This document shows positions 52,202 to 60,453 of a DNA stretch of 64,000 nucleotides, piece by piece. How positions within the stretch are numbered: position 1 is the first letter of the stretch; every line of letters begins with the position of its first letter. The notes below the pieces were generated by a model. That model had not been told where the DNA came from. It saw nothing but the letters and a program-made list of their open reading frames with translations, and searched no databases. The translations under genes were made by a program, and so were the position numbers. The stretch covers positions 1 to 64,000 of the forward strand of contig PNMH01000003.1 in NCBI GenBank assembly GCA_013823505.1. Direction: 5' to 3'. The stretch comes from Polaromonas sp. Its GTDB lineage: Bacteria; Pseudomonadota; Gammaproteobacteria; Burkholderiales; Burkholderiaceae.

Positions 52202-53203
52202 GGGTGGGGCAATGCGCTCGCCCCACATGCGCCGCCACAGCCAGTCGAGCGAAGCGCCGATGTCGGGCCGCCGACCTTCGAGCGTGGGGCGGTGCCCGCC
52301 GTTGGCGCGAGCTGCTTCTGTACCTAGATTGAAGTGGAAGGTGTAGCTGGGCTCCTGCCCCATGCGCAGGTCGGTCACGAACAGCTTCCCTCCGGTTTTC
52401 GATACGCTGTAGAAGCCGTGGGTGAACGCCGCCATGCGTGCGACCGAGGGCTCGTCGGCGTGGCGCTCCAGCAGGCCGGCGCCGCGCTCGTGCCGCGTCC
52501 AGGTGATGGGCCGGTCGTCGTCGAAAAGGGAGTAATGGCCTTCCAGGTAGTGCGTGGGCGTGGTGGCCACCAGGCGCCACAGCACCGTGTTGAATGGCGA
52601 GGGCGTCACCAGCAGGCCGGATGCCGCGATGCCCTCTTGCTGCAGCGAAGCGCGCGCCACCTGCGTGGCGTGCTGCTGCGCGCCCACGCTCCAGCCGAGG
52701 TAGAGCGTGCTCAGCGCGAGGCCGGCCACGTTCCAGTTCAAGCCCCGGGTGTTCTTCAGCCGCAGCGCAGCGACCACGCCCACGATCAGCGGCACGGTGT
52801 AGAGCGGGTCGATGATGAAGACGCTGCCCACGCCATACGGGTGGTCGGTGAAGGGCTGCAGCAGTTGGGTGCCGTACACCGTCATGGCGTCGAGCAGCGG
52901 GTGCGTGACGAGCACCAGCCACAGGGCCAGCCACCATCGTTTGAACAAGGCCGCTTCGCCGTGGATGCGCGAGACGATCCAGGCCAGCACCGGCGCGGCC
53001 AGCGTGAGCAGAAACAGCGCGTGGCTCTCGGCCCGGTGGCGCGTCATGTTGAGGATGGCGTCGCCGTGGTCGATGAAGGCGTCGAGGTCGGGCAGGGTGC
53101 CGCCGATGGCGCCCCACAGCGCGGCTTTCCACACCGCCGTGCGTCGGCCCATCACGGCCACGCCCACGGCGGAGCCCAGGGCAATCTGAGTCAGTGAATC
53201 CAT
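52193..53203 (-). CDS. DUF457/YdjM-type membrane-bound metal-dependent hydrolase
   Basis: A 336-residue protein with about five hydrophobic segments and the His/Asp motifs of the LexA-induced YdjM/DUF457 group: GGTLPDLDAFIDHGDAI, RHRAESHALFLL, and VTHPLLDAMTVYGTQLL. These proteins are predicted membrane phosphodiesterase or phospholipase-C-like hydrolases; no activity is established. The C-terminal third (about 215-336) is soluble. It converges on gloA with zero spacing and lies 62 bases after the dioxygenase operon end. Confidence 0.85.
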   Translation of the reverse strand: MDSLTQIALGSAVGVAVMGRRTAVWKAALWGAIGGTLPDLDAFIDHGDAILNMTRHRAESHALFLLTLAAPVLAWIVSRIHGEAALFKRWWLALWLVLVTHPLLDAMTVYGTQLLQPFTDHPYGVGSVFIIDPLYTVPLIVGVVAALRLKNTRGLNWNVAGLALSTLYLGWSVGAQQHATQVARASLQQEGIAASGLLVTPSPFNTVLWRLVATTPTHYLEGHYSLFDDDRPITWTRHERGAGLLERHADEPSVARMAAFTHGFYSVSKTGGKLFVTDLRMGQEPSYTFHFNLGTEAARANGGHRPTLEGRRPDIGASLDWLWRRMWGERIAPPGL

Positions 53204-53265
53204 GGGCGGCAGCTTAAGCGCGGAGGCAGATCCCCCGGGTCTCGCCGGGCTTTTCAGGCACCGGT

Positions 53266-53892
53266 CTAAGCCTGAACGACGATGGGGAAGTTGGCCTTGA
53301 TGCCGTCGCTGCCCGATGCAAAGGGCACCGTAAGCGCGGTCCGGTTGTCTTCGTTGAGGCGGCGCCACAGGAAGTCGCGCTCGTTGCCCGGATCGCCCGC
53401 CACATACAGCTGCGTGGTCAGCAGCTCCCGGCGGTCCAGCCGCACCTTCACGTGGATGTGGGGTGTGCGCCCACCGTATTGCACCGGGCGGATGGTGCGG
53501 AAGCGGTAGCGGCCGTCGCGACCCACGGTCACCTTGCCGAAGCCTTGGAACGCCGGGTCGGCGCGCCCGCCATCGCCCGGGTGGTGGTAGTGGCCGGCGT
53601 GATCGCACTGCCAGATCTCGACCACCGCGCCCGACACGGGAACGCCCGCAAGGTCAACCACTGTGCCTTCGACCCAGGCGGGCTGTCCCTTGGCGTAGTT
53701 CACCTGGCCGTTCTTGAGCAGGTCGGCGTCGCTGTCGGCCGGCAGGGCCACCGGGTAGAACGGGCCTTCGGTCTGGCTGGGGGTGGGGCGCAGGTTTCTG
53801 GTCTGCGCCAGCGCCGACGACAACCACGCGGGGGCGGCCAGGGTGGCGGCGCTGGCGATCAACAGGTGGCGGCGGTTTGACGATGTGTTCAT
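53266..53892 (-). CDS. Intradiol ring-cleavage dioxygenase-like protein, exported
   Basis: A 208-residue protein with a Tat-like signal (NRRHLLIASAATLAAP) and the protocatechuate 3,4-dioxygenase fold. It has TPSQTEGPFYPV, VVEIWQCDHAGHYHHPGD, YRFRTIRPVQYGGRTPHIHVKV; the Tyr and His residues match the iron site. Exported intradiol-type proteins of this size are common in soil bacteria and their substrates are unclear. The ATG overlaps the stop of the acyl-CoA synthetase/GNAT gene by 4 bases, so it is the last member of a coupled three-gene operon. Confidence 0.87.
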   Translation of the reverse strand: MNTSSNRRHLLIASAATLAAPAWLSSALAQTRNLRPTPSQTEGPFYPVALPADSDADLLKNGQVNYAKGQPAWVEGTVVDLAGVPVSGAVVEIWQCDHAGHYHHPGDGGRADPAFQGFGKVTVGRDGRYRFRTIRPVQYGGRTPHIHVKVRLDRRELLTTQLYVAGDPGNERDFLWRRLNEDNRTALTVPFASGSDGIKANFPIVVQA

Positions 53893-56576
53893 GGCGGTAG
53901 CGTGGCGGGGTTTTGCAGGTCCAGCGCGACGTACCGCGTTTCATGGTCGCCGGGATCGCTGGGGTTGGTGGTCTCTTGGAAGCCCAGGGCCTGCGCAAGT
54001 TCCAGCATGCCGCGGTTGATGCGCAGCACCGTGCCGTGAAGGCGCTTCGTGCCGCGCGCACGCAGGTGTTCGATCAGTTTGCTCATGAGCTTGTGGCCCA
54101 GACCGCTGCCCTTGAGGTCGGAGCGCACGATCACGCCGAACTCGGCGCCGATGTTGTCCGGGTCCACCGCCGCGCGCACCACGCCCAGGGTTTCCTCCAC
54201 GCCGTCAGGCCCGGAGCGCGTGGCGATGAACGCCATCTCGCGCGCGTAGTCGATCTGCGTGAGCCGGGCGAGTTCACTGTGTTCGATGTGGCGGCGGCTG
54301 TAGAACACCCGCAGGCGGATGTCTTCCGGGTCGAGCTGCTCCAGGAAGGCGCGGTGCTGCGACTCGTCTTCCGGGCGGATCGGGCGCAGGGTGACCGGCT
54401 GGCCCTGCCAGTCCCACATCACCTCCAGCTCTTGCGGGTAGGGCTGGATGGCGAAGCGGTGGGCGCCAGCGGGCCGTTTGGCCGAGACACGCACCCGCGC
54501 ATCCAGCGCCACGGCGCCTTCGTGGTTGGCCAGCAGCGGGTTGATGTCGAGCTCGGCGAGTTCGGGCACATCGGCCAGCAGCTGCGACACGCTCACCAGC
54601 ACCTGCGCGATGGCGTCCAGGTCGGCGGCGGGTTCGTCGCGGTAACCGCGCAGCAGTTTCGCCACGCGGGTGCGCGCGATCTGGGCGAGTGCCAGCGTCG
54701 TGTTCAGCGGCGGCAACGCGAGCGCGGTGTCTGCCAGCACCTCCACCGCCACACCGCCCTGGCCGAACAGGATGGTGGGGCCGAACACCGGGTCCACGCT
54801 GGCGCCGACGATGAGTTCGTGCGCGTGCTGCTTGCGCACCATGGTCTGCACGGTGAAGCCTTCCACCTTGGAGTCGGGCCGCTGTTCGCGCACGCGTGCC
54901 AGCATGGTCGCGCAGGCCTCGCCCACCTCGGCCGCGCTGCCTAGGTTCAGGCGCACGCCGCCCACGTCGGACTTGTGCGAGATGTCGAACGACAGGATCT
55001 TGAGCGCCACCGGAAAGCCCAGTGCCTCGGCGGCCGTTTGCGCTTCTGGCGCGTTTGGGCCCACCACCCGCGTGGCCACCACCGGCAGCCCCGCAGCCTC
55101 CAGCAGGTCCTTGGCCTCGGGTTCGGTGAGCAGCTCGCGCCCGCTGGCGAGCACGCCGGCGACGATGGCGCGGATGCGCGGCAGGTCGACCGCATGCACC
55201 GCACTGCGGGCTGGCGGCGTCTGCAGCAGTTCGGCCTGGTGCTCGCGGAAGGTGCGCAGCAGCGAGAAGGCGCGCACCGCGTCTTCGGGCGTGTTGAAGT
55301 CGGGCACACCCGCACCGCGAAACAAGGCGCGGGCTTGCGCCACCGCGCCGTCGCCCAGCCAGCAACCCAGCAGGCGCTTCGGGCTCGCGCTGGCCAGCGG
55401 CAGCAGCGCTTGGGCGATCTCCAGGCTGGGCACGATGGCGGTGGGCGCGTGGATGAAGAGAACGGCACTTTCGGTGTCGTGGGCCAGCGCCTCCAGCGCC
55501 TGCACGTAGCGCGTGGCCGGTGCATCGCCAATGATGTCGACCGGGTTGGCGTGCGACCAGTTGGCGGGCAACACGGCGTCGAGCCGGGCTTTGAGTGCGT
55601 CGCTGAGCGCGGCCAGCGGCACACCCTCGGTGGCGGCGGCGTCGGCCGCCATCACGCCGGCGCCACCGCCGTTGGTGAGCACGATCAGCTGCTCGGCGCG
55701 GTTGCCGTGGAAGCGCGAGAGCGTCTCGGCCGCGAGAAAGAGGTCTTGCAAGGTGCTCACACGCAGCATGCCGGCGCGTGCGATCGCCGCGTCGAACACA
55801 GCGTCCGACCCGGCGAGCGCGCCGGTGTGCGAGGCGGCGGCCTGCTGGCCTGCGGCCGAGCGACCGGCCTTGACCACGATCACCGGTTTGTTGCGCGCGG
55901 CGGCGCGCGCGGCCGACATGAACTTGCGCGGCTCTTCAATGCTTTCGATGTAGAGCAGGATGGCGCGTGTCTTCGGGTCGCTGCCGAGAAAGTCGAGCAT
56001 GTCGCCGAAGTCGACATCGGCGCGTTCGCCCAGCGAGACGAAGTGCGAGAAGCCGATGCCGCGCGAGCCGGCCCAGTCGAGCATGGCCGTGACCAGCGCA
56101 CCCGATTGCGAGACGAAGGCCAGCTCACCCGGCAGCGCGCCGGTGTGCGCAAAACTGGCGTTGAGCCCGAGGTGGGGCACCAGCATGCCGATGCAGTTGG
56201 GCCCGAGGATGCGCAGGGTGTGCACGTGCGCGGCGTCCAGCATGGCCTGCTTCTGCTGGGCGGTGAGTCCGGCGGTGAGCACGATGGCCGCGCGGGTACC
56301 GCGCGCGCCGAGTTCGGTGATCAGGTCCACCACGGCGGACGCTGGCGTGCACAGGATGGCGAGTTCGGGGGCAGCGGGCAGATCGGCCACCGAGGCGAAG
56401 GTCTTCACGCCACCCAGCTCGGCGTGCTTGGGGTTGACCGCGTAGAGCTGGCCCTTGAAGTCCCCGTTGTTCAGGTTGCGCCAGACGGTGCCGCCCACGC
56501 TGGCGGGCCGCATCGAGGCCCCGATCACCGCCACGGAGGCGGGCGAGAAAAGGGCGTCGAGGTGGCGGATGCTCAT
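53889..56576 (-). CDS. ADP-forming acyl-CoA synthetase fused to GNAT (Pat-type lysine acetyltransferase)
   Basis: 895 residues. Residues 1-130 are a CoA-binding domain (ASVAVIGASMRPASVGG), 150-440 a succinyl-CoA-ligase-like domain (VSQSGALVTAMLDW and ASHTGALAGSD), 465-690 an ATP-grasp domain, and 720-890 a GNAT domain (VIVRSDLKGSGLGHKLMSKLI). This is the PatZ/YfiQ architecture, which acetylates acetyl-CoA synthetase and other proteins. In that family the synthetase part is usually inactive; whether it is so here cannot be judged. It overlaps the DUF502 gene upstream and the dioxygenase gene downstream, both by ATGA. Confidence 0.92.
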   Translation of the reverse strand: MSIRHLDALFSPASVAVIGASMRPASVGGTVWRNLNNGDFKGQLYAVNPKHAELGGVKTFASVADLPAAPELAILCTPASAVVDLITELGARGTRAAIVLTAGLTAQQKQAMLDAAHVHTLRILGPNCIGMLVPHLGLNASFAHTGALPGELAFVSQSGALVTAMLDWAGSRGIGFSHFVSLGERADVDFGDMLDFLGSDPKTRAILLYIESIEEPRKFMSAARAAARNKPVIVVKAGRSAAGQQAAASHTGALAGSDAVFDAAIARAGMLRVSTLQDLFLAAETLSRFHGNRAEQLIVLTNGGGAGVMAADAAATEGVPLAALSDALKARLDAVLPANWSHANPVDIIGDAPATRYVQALEALAHDTESAVLFIHAPTAIVPSLEIAQALLPLASASPKRLLGCWLGDGAVAQARALFRGAGVPDFNTPEDAVRAFSLLRTFREHQAELLQTPPARSAVHAVDLPRIRAIVAGVLASGRELLTEPEAKDLLEAAGLPVVATRVVGPNAPEAQTAAEALGFPVALKILSFDISHKSDVGGVRLNLGSAAEVGEACATMLARVREQRPDSKVEGFTVQTMVRKQHAHELIVGASVDPVFGPTILFGQGGVAVEVLADTALALPPLNTTLALAQIARTRVAKLLRGYRDEPAADLDAIAQVLVSVSQLLADVPELAELDINPLLANHEGAVALDARVRVSAKRPAGAHRFAIQPYPQELEVMWDWQGQPVTLRPIRPEDESQHRAFLEQLDPEDIRLRVFYSRRHIEHSELARLTQIDYAREMAFIATRSGPDGVEETLGVVRAAVDPDNIGAEFGVIVRSDLKGSGLGHKLMSKLIEHLRARGTKRLHGTVLRINRGMLELAQALGFQETTNPSDPGDHETRYVALDLQNPATLPP

Positions 56577-57214
56577 GGCATGGGGCGGTTGAGTTCGGTG
56601 GCTTCCACAGGATCGAGAGGGGTGCCACTGGTGCGGTTCGACGCCATCCACGCCAGCAGCGAAGACCGCATCGCTTCTTCCACCGACATGTCGATCGGCG
56701 TGATCCAGCTGCGCGGCACAAACACCGTGTAGCCGCCGATCATGTAGCCCATGGGCAGGTACACCGCCACCTGGTCGAGCTCGGCCAGCGCGGGGGGCAG
56801 ACCCTGCATGTTCTGGCGCGTGACCAGCCCCACGATGGACAGATCGTTGCCCGGCATGCGCAGCACCACCACCGCTTGCTGCGGGGTGTCCTTGTGCGGC
56901 GAAAAATAGTCGGCAAAGCTTTTGAGCGAGGAATAGATGCTCTTGACCACCGGCAGGTTGGTGAAGGGGAGTTCGATCCACGAGAGCCAGCGCGCCACGT
57001 TGGGCTGCGAGATCAGGAAACCCAGGCCCAGGATGAGCCCCGCACCCAGCACGATGCCCAGACCGGGCAGGTAGAAGTCGCCGATGAAGGGGCGGATCAT
57101 CCACATGGCGATCGATTCGATCCAGGCCACGGTGAGGTAGAGCACGTAGACCGTGAGGGCCAGCGGCAGGAAGGTGATCAGGCCGCGGAAAAAATACTGG
57201 TAAATCGGTTTCAT
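56573..57214 (-). CDS. DUF502 family membrane protein
   Basis: A 213-residue protein with two membrane helices (about 10-32 and 48-70) and a conserved soluble part: LPFTNLPVVKSIYSSLKSFAD and VAVYLPMGYMIGGYTVFVPRS, both DUF502 signatures. Function is unknown. ATG at 57214 starts KPIYQYFFRGLITFLPL. Its stop overlaps the start of the Pat-type gene, so it is the first gene of the operon. The spacer upstream (57215-57434) is shared with a divergent small membrane protein gene. Confidence 0.9.
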   Translation of the reverse strand: MKPIYQYFFRGLITFLPLALTVYVLYLTVAWIESIAMWMIRPFIGDFYLPGLGIVLGAGLILGLGFLISQPNVARWLSWIELPFTNLPVVKSIYSSLKSFADYFSPHKDTPQQAVVVLRMPGNDLSIVGLVTRQNMQGLPPALAELDQVAVYLPMGYMIGGYTVFVPRSWITPIDMSVEEAMRSSLLAWMASNRTSGTPLDPVEATELNRPMP

Positions 57215-57434
57215 GGAGGCCTTGGAGGACCTTGCGCAGCCCGTGCGCGCAAGCATCGTTCAGCATATCAGCCAGTGTTGCGGCGCTGTGTGACGACCGT
57301 CGGTGCGCTGGCGGACCTTGCATCCGCGGACAATGACCCCAAATGCACATGGTTTGGCCCGCAAACCGGTGGGGGCTGGATCGGTGCACAGCCTGCCCGC
57401 GGAACCAACACCGGCCCTTGGGGCTCAGTCATCC

Positions 57435-57773
57435 ATGAACGGTTTATTCGACTTCTTTGCCCGCCTGGTGCGGGGTGTTCTCAAGCTCGTGCTCGGCGTG
57501 GCCGCGCTGGTGTTTGTGCTCAGTTTGCTGCTGGCCACCTTGGTGGTGGTGCTGGGTGTGTCGCTCTGGGCCCTGGTCACGGGTCGAAAACCCGCGCCCT
57601 TCGTGGTATTCAACCGTTTCCGCCAGACCTCACAGCGCTACACGCAGGGCGTGTGGCCGGGCCGGGGGCCAGCGCAGCCCATGGGCGATGTGGTGGATGT
57701 GCAGGCCCACGAAGTGCCCGATGCGCCCGCCCCGCGCTCCGGCCAGGACCCGATGGCGCGCGTGATCCGCTGA
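57435..57773 (+). CDS. Small membrane protein of unknown function
   Basis: A 112-residue protein with one or two membrane segments (about 15-48, LVLGVAALVFVLSLLLATL then VVVLGVSLWALVTG) and a soluble C-terminus rich in Arg, Gln and Pro. I recognise only a loose similarity to small conserved Burkholderiales membrane proteins. It is a single gene facing rsmI; their stop codons are only 2 bases apart and form a short CTGA-GT-TCAG palindrome. Confidence 0.7.
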   Translation: MNGLFDFFARLVRGVLKLVLGVAALVFVLSLLLATLVVVLGVSLWALVTGRKPAPFVVFNRFRQTSQRYTQGVWPGRGPAQPMGDVVDVQAHEVPDAPAPRSGQDPMARVIR

Positions 57774-57775
57774 GT

Positions 57776-58714
57776 TCAGTCGTCTGAATCGCCTGCGCCC
57801 TGGCGGCGCGCCAGCGCGGCGTCGTAGAGCGCGTTGCGTGGCTGGCCAGTGATCTCTGCGCACAGCTTCACCGCGGTTTTCAGCGGCAGCTCTTTCAACA
57901 GCACATCCAGCGTGCGCAAGGCGGCCGCGTCCACGCTGCCTTCGGCCTCCACGGCGGCGGGCTGCGGGTGCACCAGCAGCACAAATTCACCACGCGTGCG
58001 GTTGGCGTTGGCCCGCAGCCAGGTGCTGAAGTCCTGCGCCTTGATGTGCGCCACTTCCTCGAACTGTTTGGTGAGCTCACGACCCACGGTCAGCATGCGT
58101 TCGCCCAGCAGCGCCAGGTCCTTGGCCAGCGCCTCGATGCGGTGCGGTGCTTCCAGCAGCACGCAGCCCCGCGCGTCCGCGCCGATCAGCTGCACCTCGC
58201 GCTGCCGTTCGGCTGCCTTGCTGGCCAGAAAACCGGCGAACACGAACCGCCCGTCCCAACCCCCCATGCCCGCCACCGTGCCCGAGACGCTGAGCAAGGC
58301 GGTGATGCTGCTGGCGCCGGGAATCGGCACGCTGCGCAGGCCCGCCGCGTTCACCGCTGCCACCAGGCGCGCGCCCGGGTCGCTCACACCGGGCGTGCCG
58401 GCGTCGCTCACATAGGCCACGCGCTGGCCGGCCTGCAGGCGCTGCACCACGGTCTGCGCAGCCTCGGCTTCGTTGTGCTCGTGCAGGGCCAGCAGCGGCT
58501 TGTGAAGACCGTAGCCCTGCAACAGTGCGGCGGTGTGGCGCGTGTCTTCGCAGGCCACGGTGTCCACGAGCGAGAGCACCTGCAGCGCGCGCAAGCCGAT
58601 GTCGGCCAGGTTGCCGATGGGCGTGGCGACCATGTAGAGCGCGCCCTGCGGATAATGCTGGTGCGCCGCGGCGTCGCGCGCGGCCGCCAACAGGGATGGA
58701 GAGCTTGCAGACAA
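57776..58714 (-). CDS. rsmI: 16S rRNA (cytidine1402-2'-O)-methyltransferase
   Basis: About 312 residues with the tetrapyrrole-methylase fold: VATPIGNLADIGLRAL, the CEDTRHT motif, SDAGTPGVSDPGARLV, and EAPHRIEAL followed by GRELTKQFEE. It uses SAM to 2'-O-methylate C1402 in the decoding centre of 16S rRNA. The start is uncertain: a TTG at 58714 is preceded by TGGAA; a TTG at 58690 would give a length closer to the E. coli enzyme. In either case the start is next to or overlaps the start of the divergent yraN gene. Confidence 0.95.
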   Translation of the reverse strand: MSASSPSLLAAARDAAAHQHYPQGALYMVATPIGNLADIGLRALQVLSLVDTVACEDTRHTAALLQGYGLHKPLLALHEHNEAEAAQTVVQRLQAGQRVAYVSDAGTPGVSDPGARLVAAVNAAGLRSVPIPGASSITALLSVSGTVAGMGGWDGRFVFAGFLASKAAERQREVQLIGADARGCVLLEAPHRIEALAKDLALLGERMLTVGRELTKQFEEVAHIKAQDFSTWLRANANRTRGEFVLLVHPQPAAVEAEGSVDAAALRTLDVLLKELPLKTAVKLCAEITGQPRNALYDAALARRQGAGDSDD

Positions 58715-59118
58715 TGTGGAGTTCCAGAAAGCAGGGGGCGCCGACGGCGCCCGCAACGACCACCAAGGCCCGGGGGGATGCGGCCGAAGAAGCCGCGCTG
58801 TTGCACCTGCAGCGCCAGGGTTTGCGTCTCGTCCAGCGCAACTTCAAGACGCCCGGACGCGGCGGCGGCGAGATCGATTTGATTATGCGTGAGCCCGACG
58901 GCACGCTGGTCTTCATCGAGGTGCGCCAGCGCGCCAGCCAGCGCCAGGGCGGCGCGGGCGCCAGCATCACCGGACTCAAGCAGCGACGCATCGTGTTTGC
59001 CGCGCGGCACTTTCTGCTGCGGCTCGGGTCAGAGCCTCCATGCCGCTTCGACGTGGTGCTCATCGACGGCACCAGCGGGCAACTCGACTGGCTGCGCGCG
59101 GCCTTCGACGCGTCCTGA
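58714..59118 (+). CDS. yraN: YraN/UPF0102 family nuclease-like protein
   Basis: A 134-residue protein with a restriction-endonuclease-like core: GGGEIDLIMREPDGTLVFIEVR shows the Asp and the Glu-x-Arg motif in part, and RFDVVLIDG near the C-terminus. Members are predicted nucleases with no proven role. ATG at 58714 aligns best with the E. coli protein; the in-frame ATG at 58696 is an alternative. It is divergent from rsmI, and diaA and dolP follow it, the order known in Enterobacteria and other Proteobacteria. Confidence 0.9.
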   Translation: MWSSRKQGAPTAPATTTKARGDAAEEAALLHLQRQGLRLVQRNFKTPGRGGGEIDLIMREPDGTLVFIEVRQRASQRQGGAGASITGLKQRRIVFAARHFLLRLGSEPPCRFDVVLIDGTSGQLDWLRAAFDAS

Positions 59119-59154
59119 GCATTTGGATACAGACCCCACCGCTATGATCGCCCC

Positions 59155-59775
59155 ATGCTTCTGCAACGCATCCAGCAACAATTCATCGACAGTGCCGATC
59201 TGAAGTACCAGTGCGCACAGGCCCTCGCACCGGCGGTGGAAGCGGCCACCAACGCCGTGCTGGCCAGCGTCACGGGTGGCGGCAAGGTCCTCACCTGCGG
59301 CAACGGTGCATCGGCCGCGGCGGCCCAACATTTCGCCGCGAGCTTTGTCGGCCGCTACGACCGCGAGCGCCCCGAGCTGGCTGCGTTTTCGCTCTCGGCC
59401 GATGCCGCGGTGCTCACCGGGATCGCCAACGACTTCGACGTGCGCTCGGTCTATGCGCGACAGGTGCGCGCCCTGGGCCAGGCCGGTGACGTGTTGCTGG
59501 CGCTCACCACGTCGGGCAACTCGTCCAACGTGCTGGCGGCGGTGGAAGCCGCGCACGAGCGCGACATGACGGTGGTGGCACTCACCGGTGCCCGCGGTGG
59601 CCAGCTCGCGCTGCTGCTGCGGGACACCGATGTGCACATTTGTGTGCCGCACGAGCTTGCCGCCCGAATTCTGGAAGTGCATCACCTGGTGCTGCACTGC
59701 ATATGCGACGGCGTGGACGCCCAACTGCTGGGTTTGCCCGACGTCTTGACCAACGAACAGGAGAGTTCCCCATGA
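59155..59775 (+). CDS. SIS-domain protein, DiaA/GmhA-like
   Basis: A 206-residue sugar isomerase (SIS) domain protein: GKVLTCGNGASAAAAQHFAASFVGRY-type glycine loop and LALTTSGNSSNVLAAVEAA. Between phosphoheptose isomerase GmhA and DnaA-binding DiaA, the context beside yraN and dolP favours DiaA, which helps DnaA assemble at the replication origin. Residue-level catalytic evidence was not examined further. It is 36 bases after yraN and overlaps the start of the next gene by 4 bases. Confidence 0.85.
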   Translation: MLLQRIQQQFIDSADLKYQCAQALAPAVEAATNAVLASVTGGGKVLTCGNGASAAAAQHFAASFVGRYDRERPELAAFSLSADAAVLTGIANDFDVRSVYARQVRALGQAGDVLLALTTSGNSSNVLAAVEAAHERDMTVVALTGARGGQLALLLRDTDVHICVPHELAARILEVHHLVLHCICDGVDAQLLGLPDVLTNEQESSP

Positions 59776-60422
59776 GCCATTTCCCCTTTGCCATTCGCAG
59801 CCGTGTTGCCGCTGCCGTGCTCGTCGCCGTGACGCTGAGCGTTGGCCTGTCCGCCTGTGCACCCCTGATCGTGGGGGGCGCTGTGGGTGGTGCCCTGGTG
59901 GCGGTGGACCGTCGCACCTCGGGCGCCCAGCTCGACGACCAAGGCATCGAACTGCGAGCGAACAACCGCCTGAAGGACGAACTGGGCGATGCGCGTGCGC
60001 GCGTCGCAGTCACAAGCTACAACCGCCGTGTGCTGCTCACCGGCGAAGCCGCCAGCGAGGCGGTCAAGACGCAGATCACGCAGATCGTCTCCGGCGTGAG
60101 CAACGTGCGGGAAGTCATCAACGAACTCGGCGTGACCAGCAGCCCGACGCTCAAGGAGCGCGCCAGCGACACGCTGATCACCGGACGCCTCAAGGCCTCA
60201 CTGGTGGATGCCAAAGACCTCGCGGCCAGCGCCTTCAAGGTGGTCACGGAGCGCGGCACGGTGTACCTGATGGGCCGCGTGACGCAGCGCGAAGCCGATC
60301 GCGCCACCGACCTCGCGCGCAACACACCGGGCGTGTCGCGCGTGGTTCGCACCTTCGAGATCATCACCGACCAGGAGCTGGCCAACATGCAGCCTCGGCC
60401 GGCCGCCAACGAAGCCAAGTGA
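59772..60422 (+). CDS. dolP: BON-domain lipoprotein, DolP-like
   Basis: A 216-residue lipoprotein with signal ending LSVGLSAC and two BON domains (about 55-120 and 130-200), including LDDQGIELRANNRLKDELG-type openings and the VTSYNRRVLLTGEAAS core. This is the YraP/DolP architecture, which acts in outer-membrane integrity and BAM assembly. It is last in the yraN-diaA-dolP set. An intrinsic terminator follows 7 bases after the stop. The N-terminal Arg-rich start and lipobox support ATG at 59772. Confidence 0.9.
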   Translation: MSHFPFAIRSRVAAAVLVAVTLSVGLSACAPLIVGGAVGGALVAVDRRTSGAQLDDQGIELRANNRLKDELGDARARVAVTSYNRRVLLTGEAASEAVKTQITQIVSGVSNVREVINELGVTSSPTLKERASDTLITGRLKASLVDAKDLAASAFKVVTERGTVYLMGRVTQREADRATDLARNTPGVSRVVRTFEIITDQELANMQPRPAANEAK

Positions 60423-60429
60423 CCCAACA

Positions 60430-60453
60430 ACAGCGCCCTTGGCGCTGTTTTTA
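60430..60453 (+). terminator. Intrinsic terminator after dolP
   Basis: ACAGCGCC, loop CTT, GGCGCTGT, then TTTTT. The T-run contains the complement of the TAA stop of the facing reductase gene (60451-60453). Confidence 0.85.
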
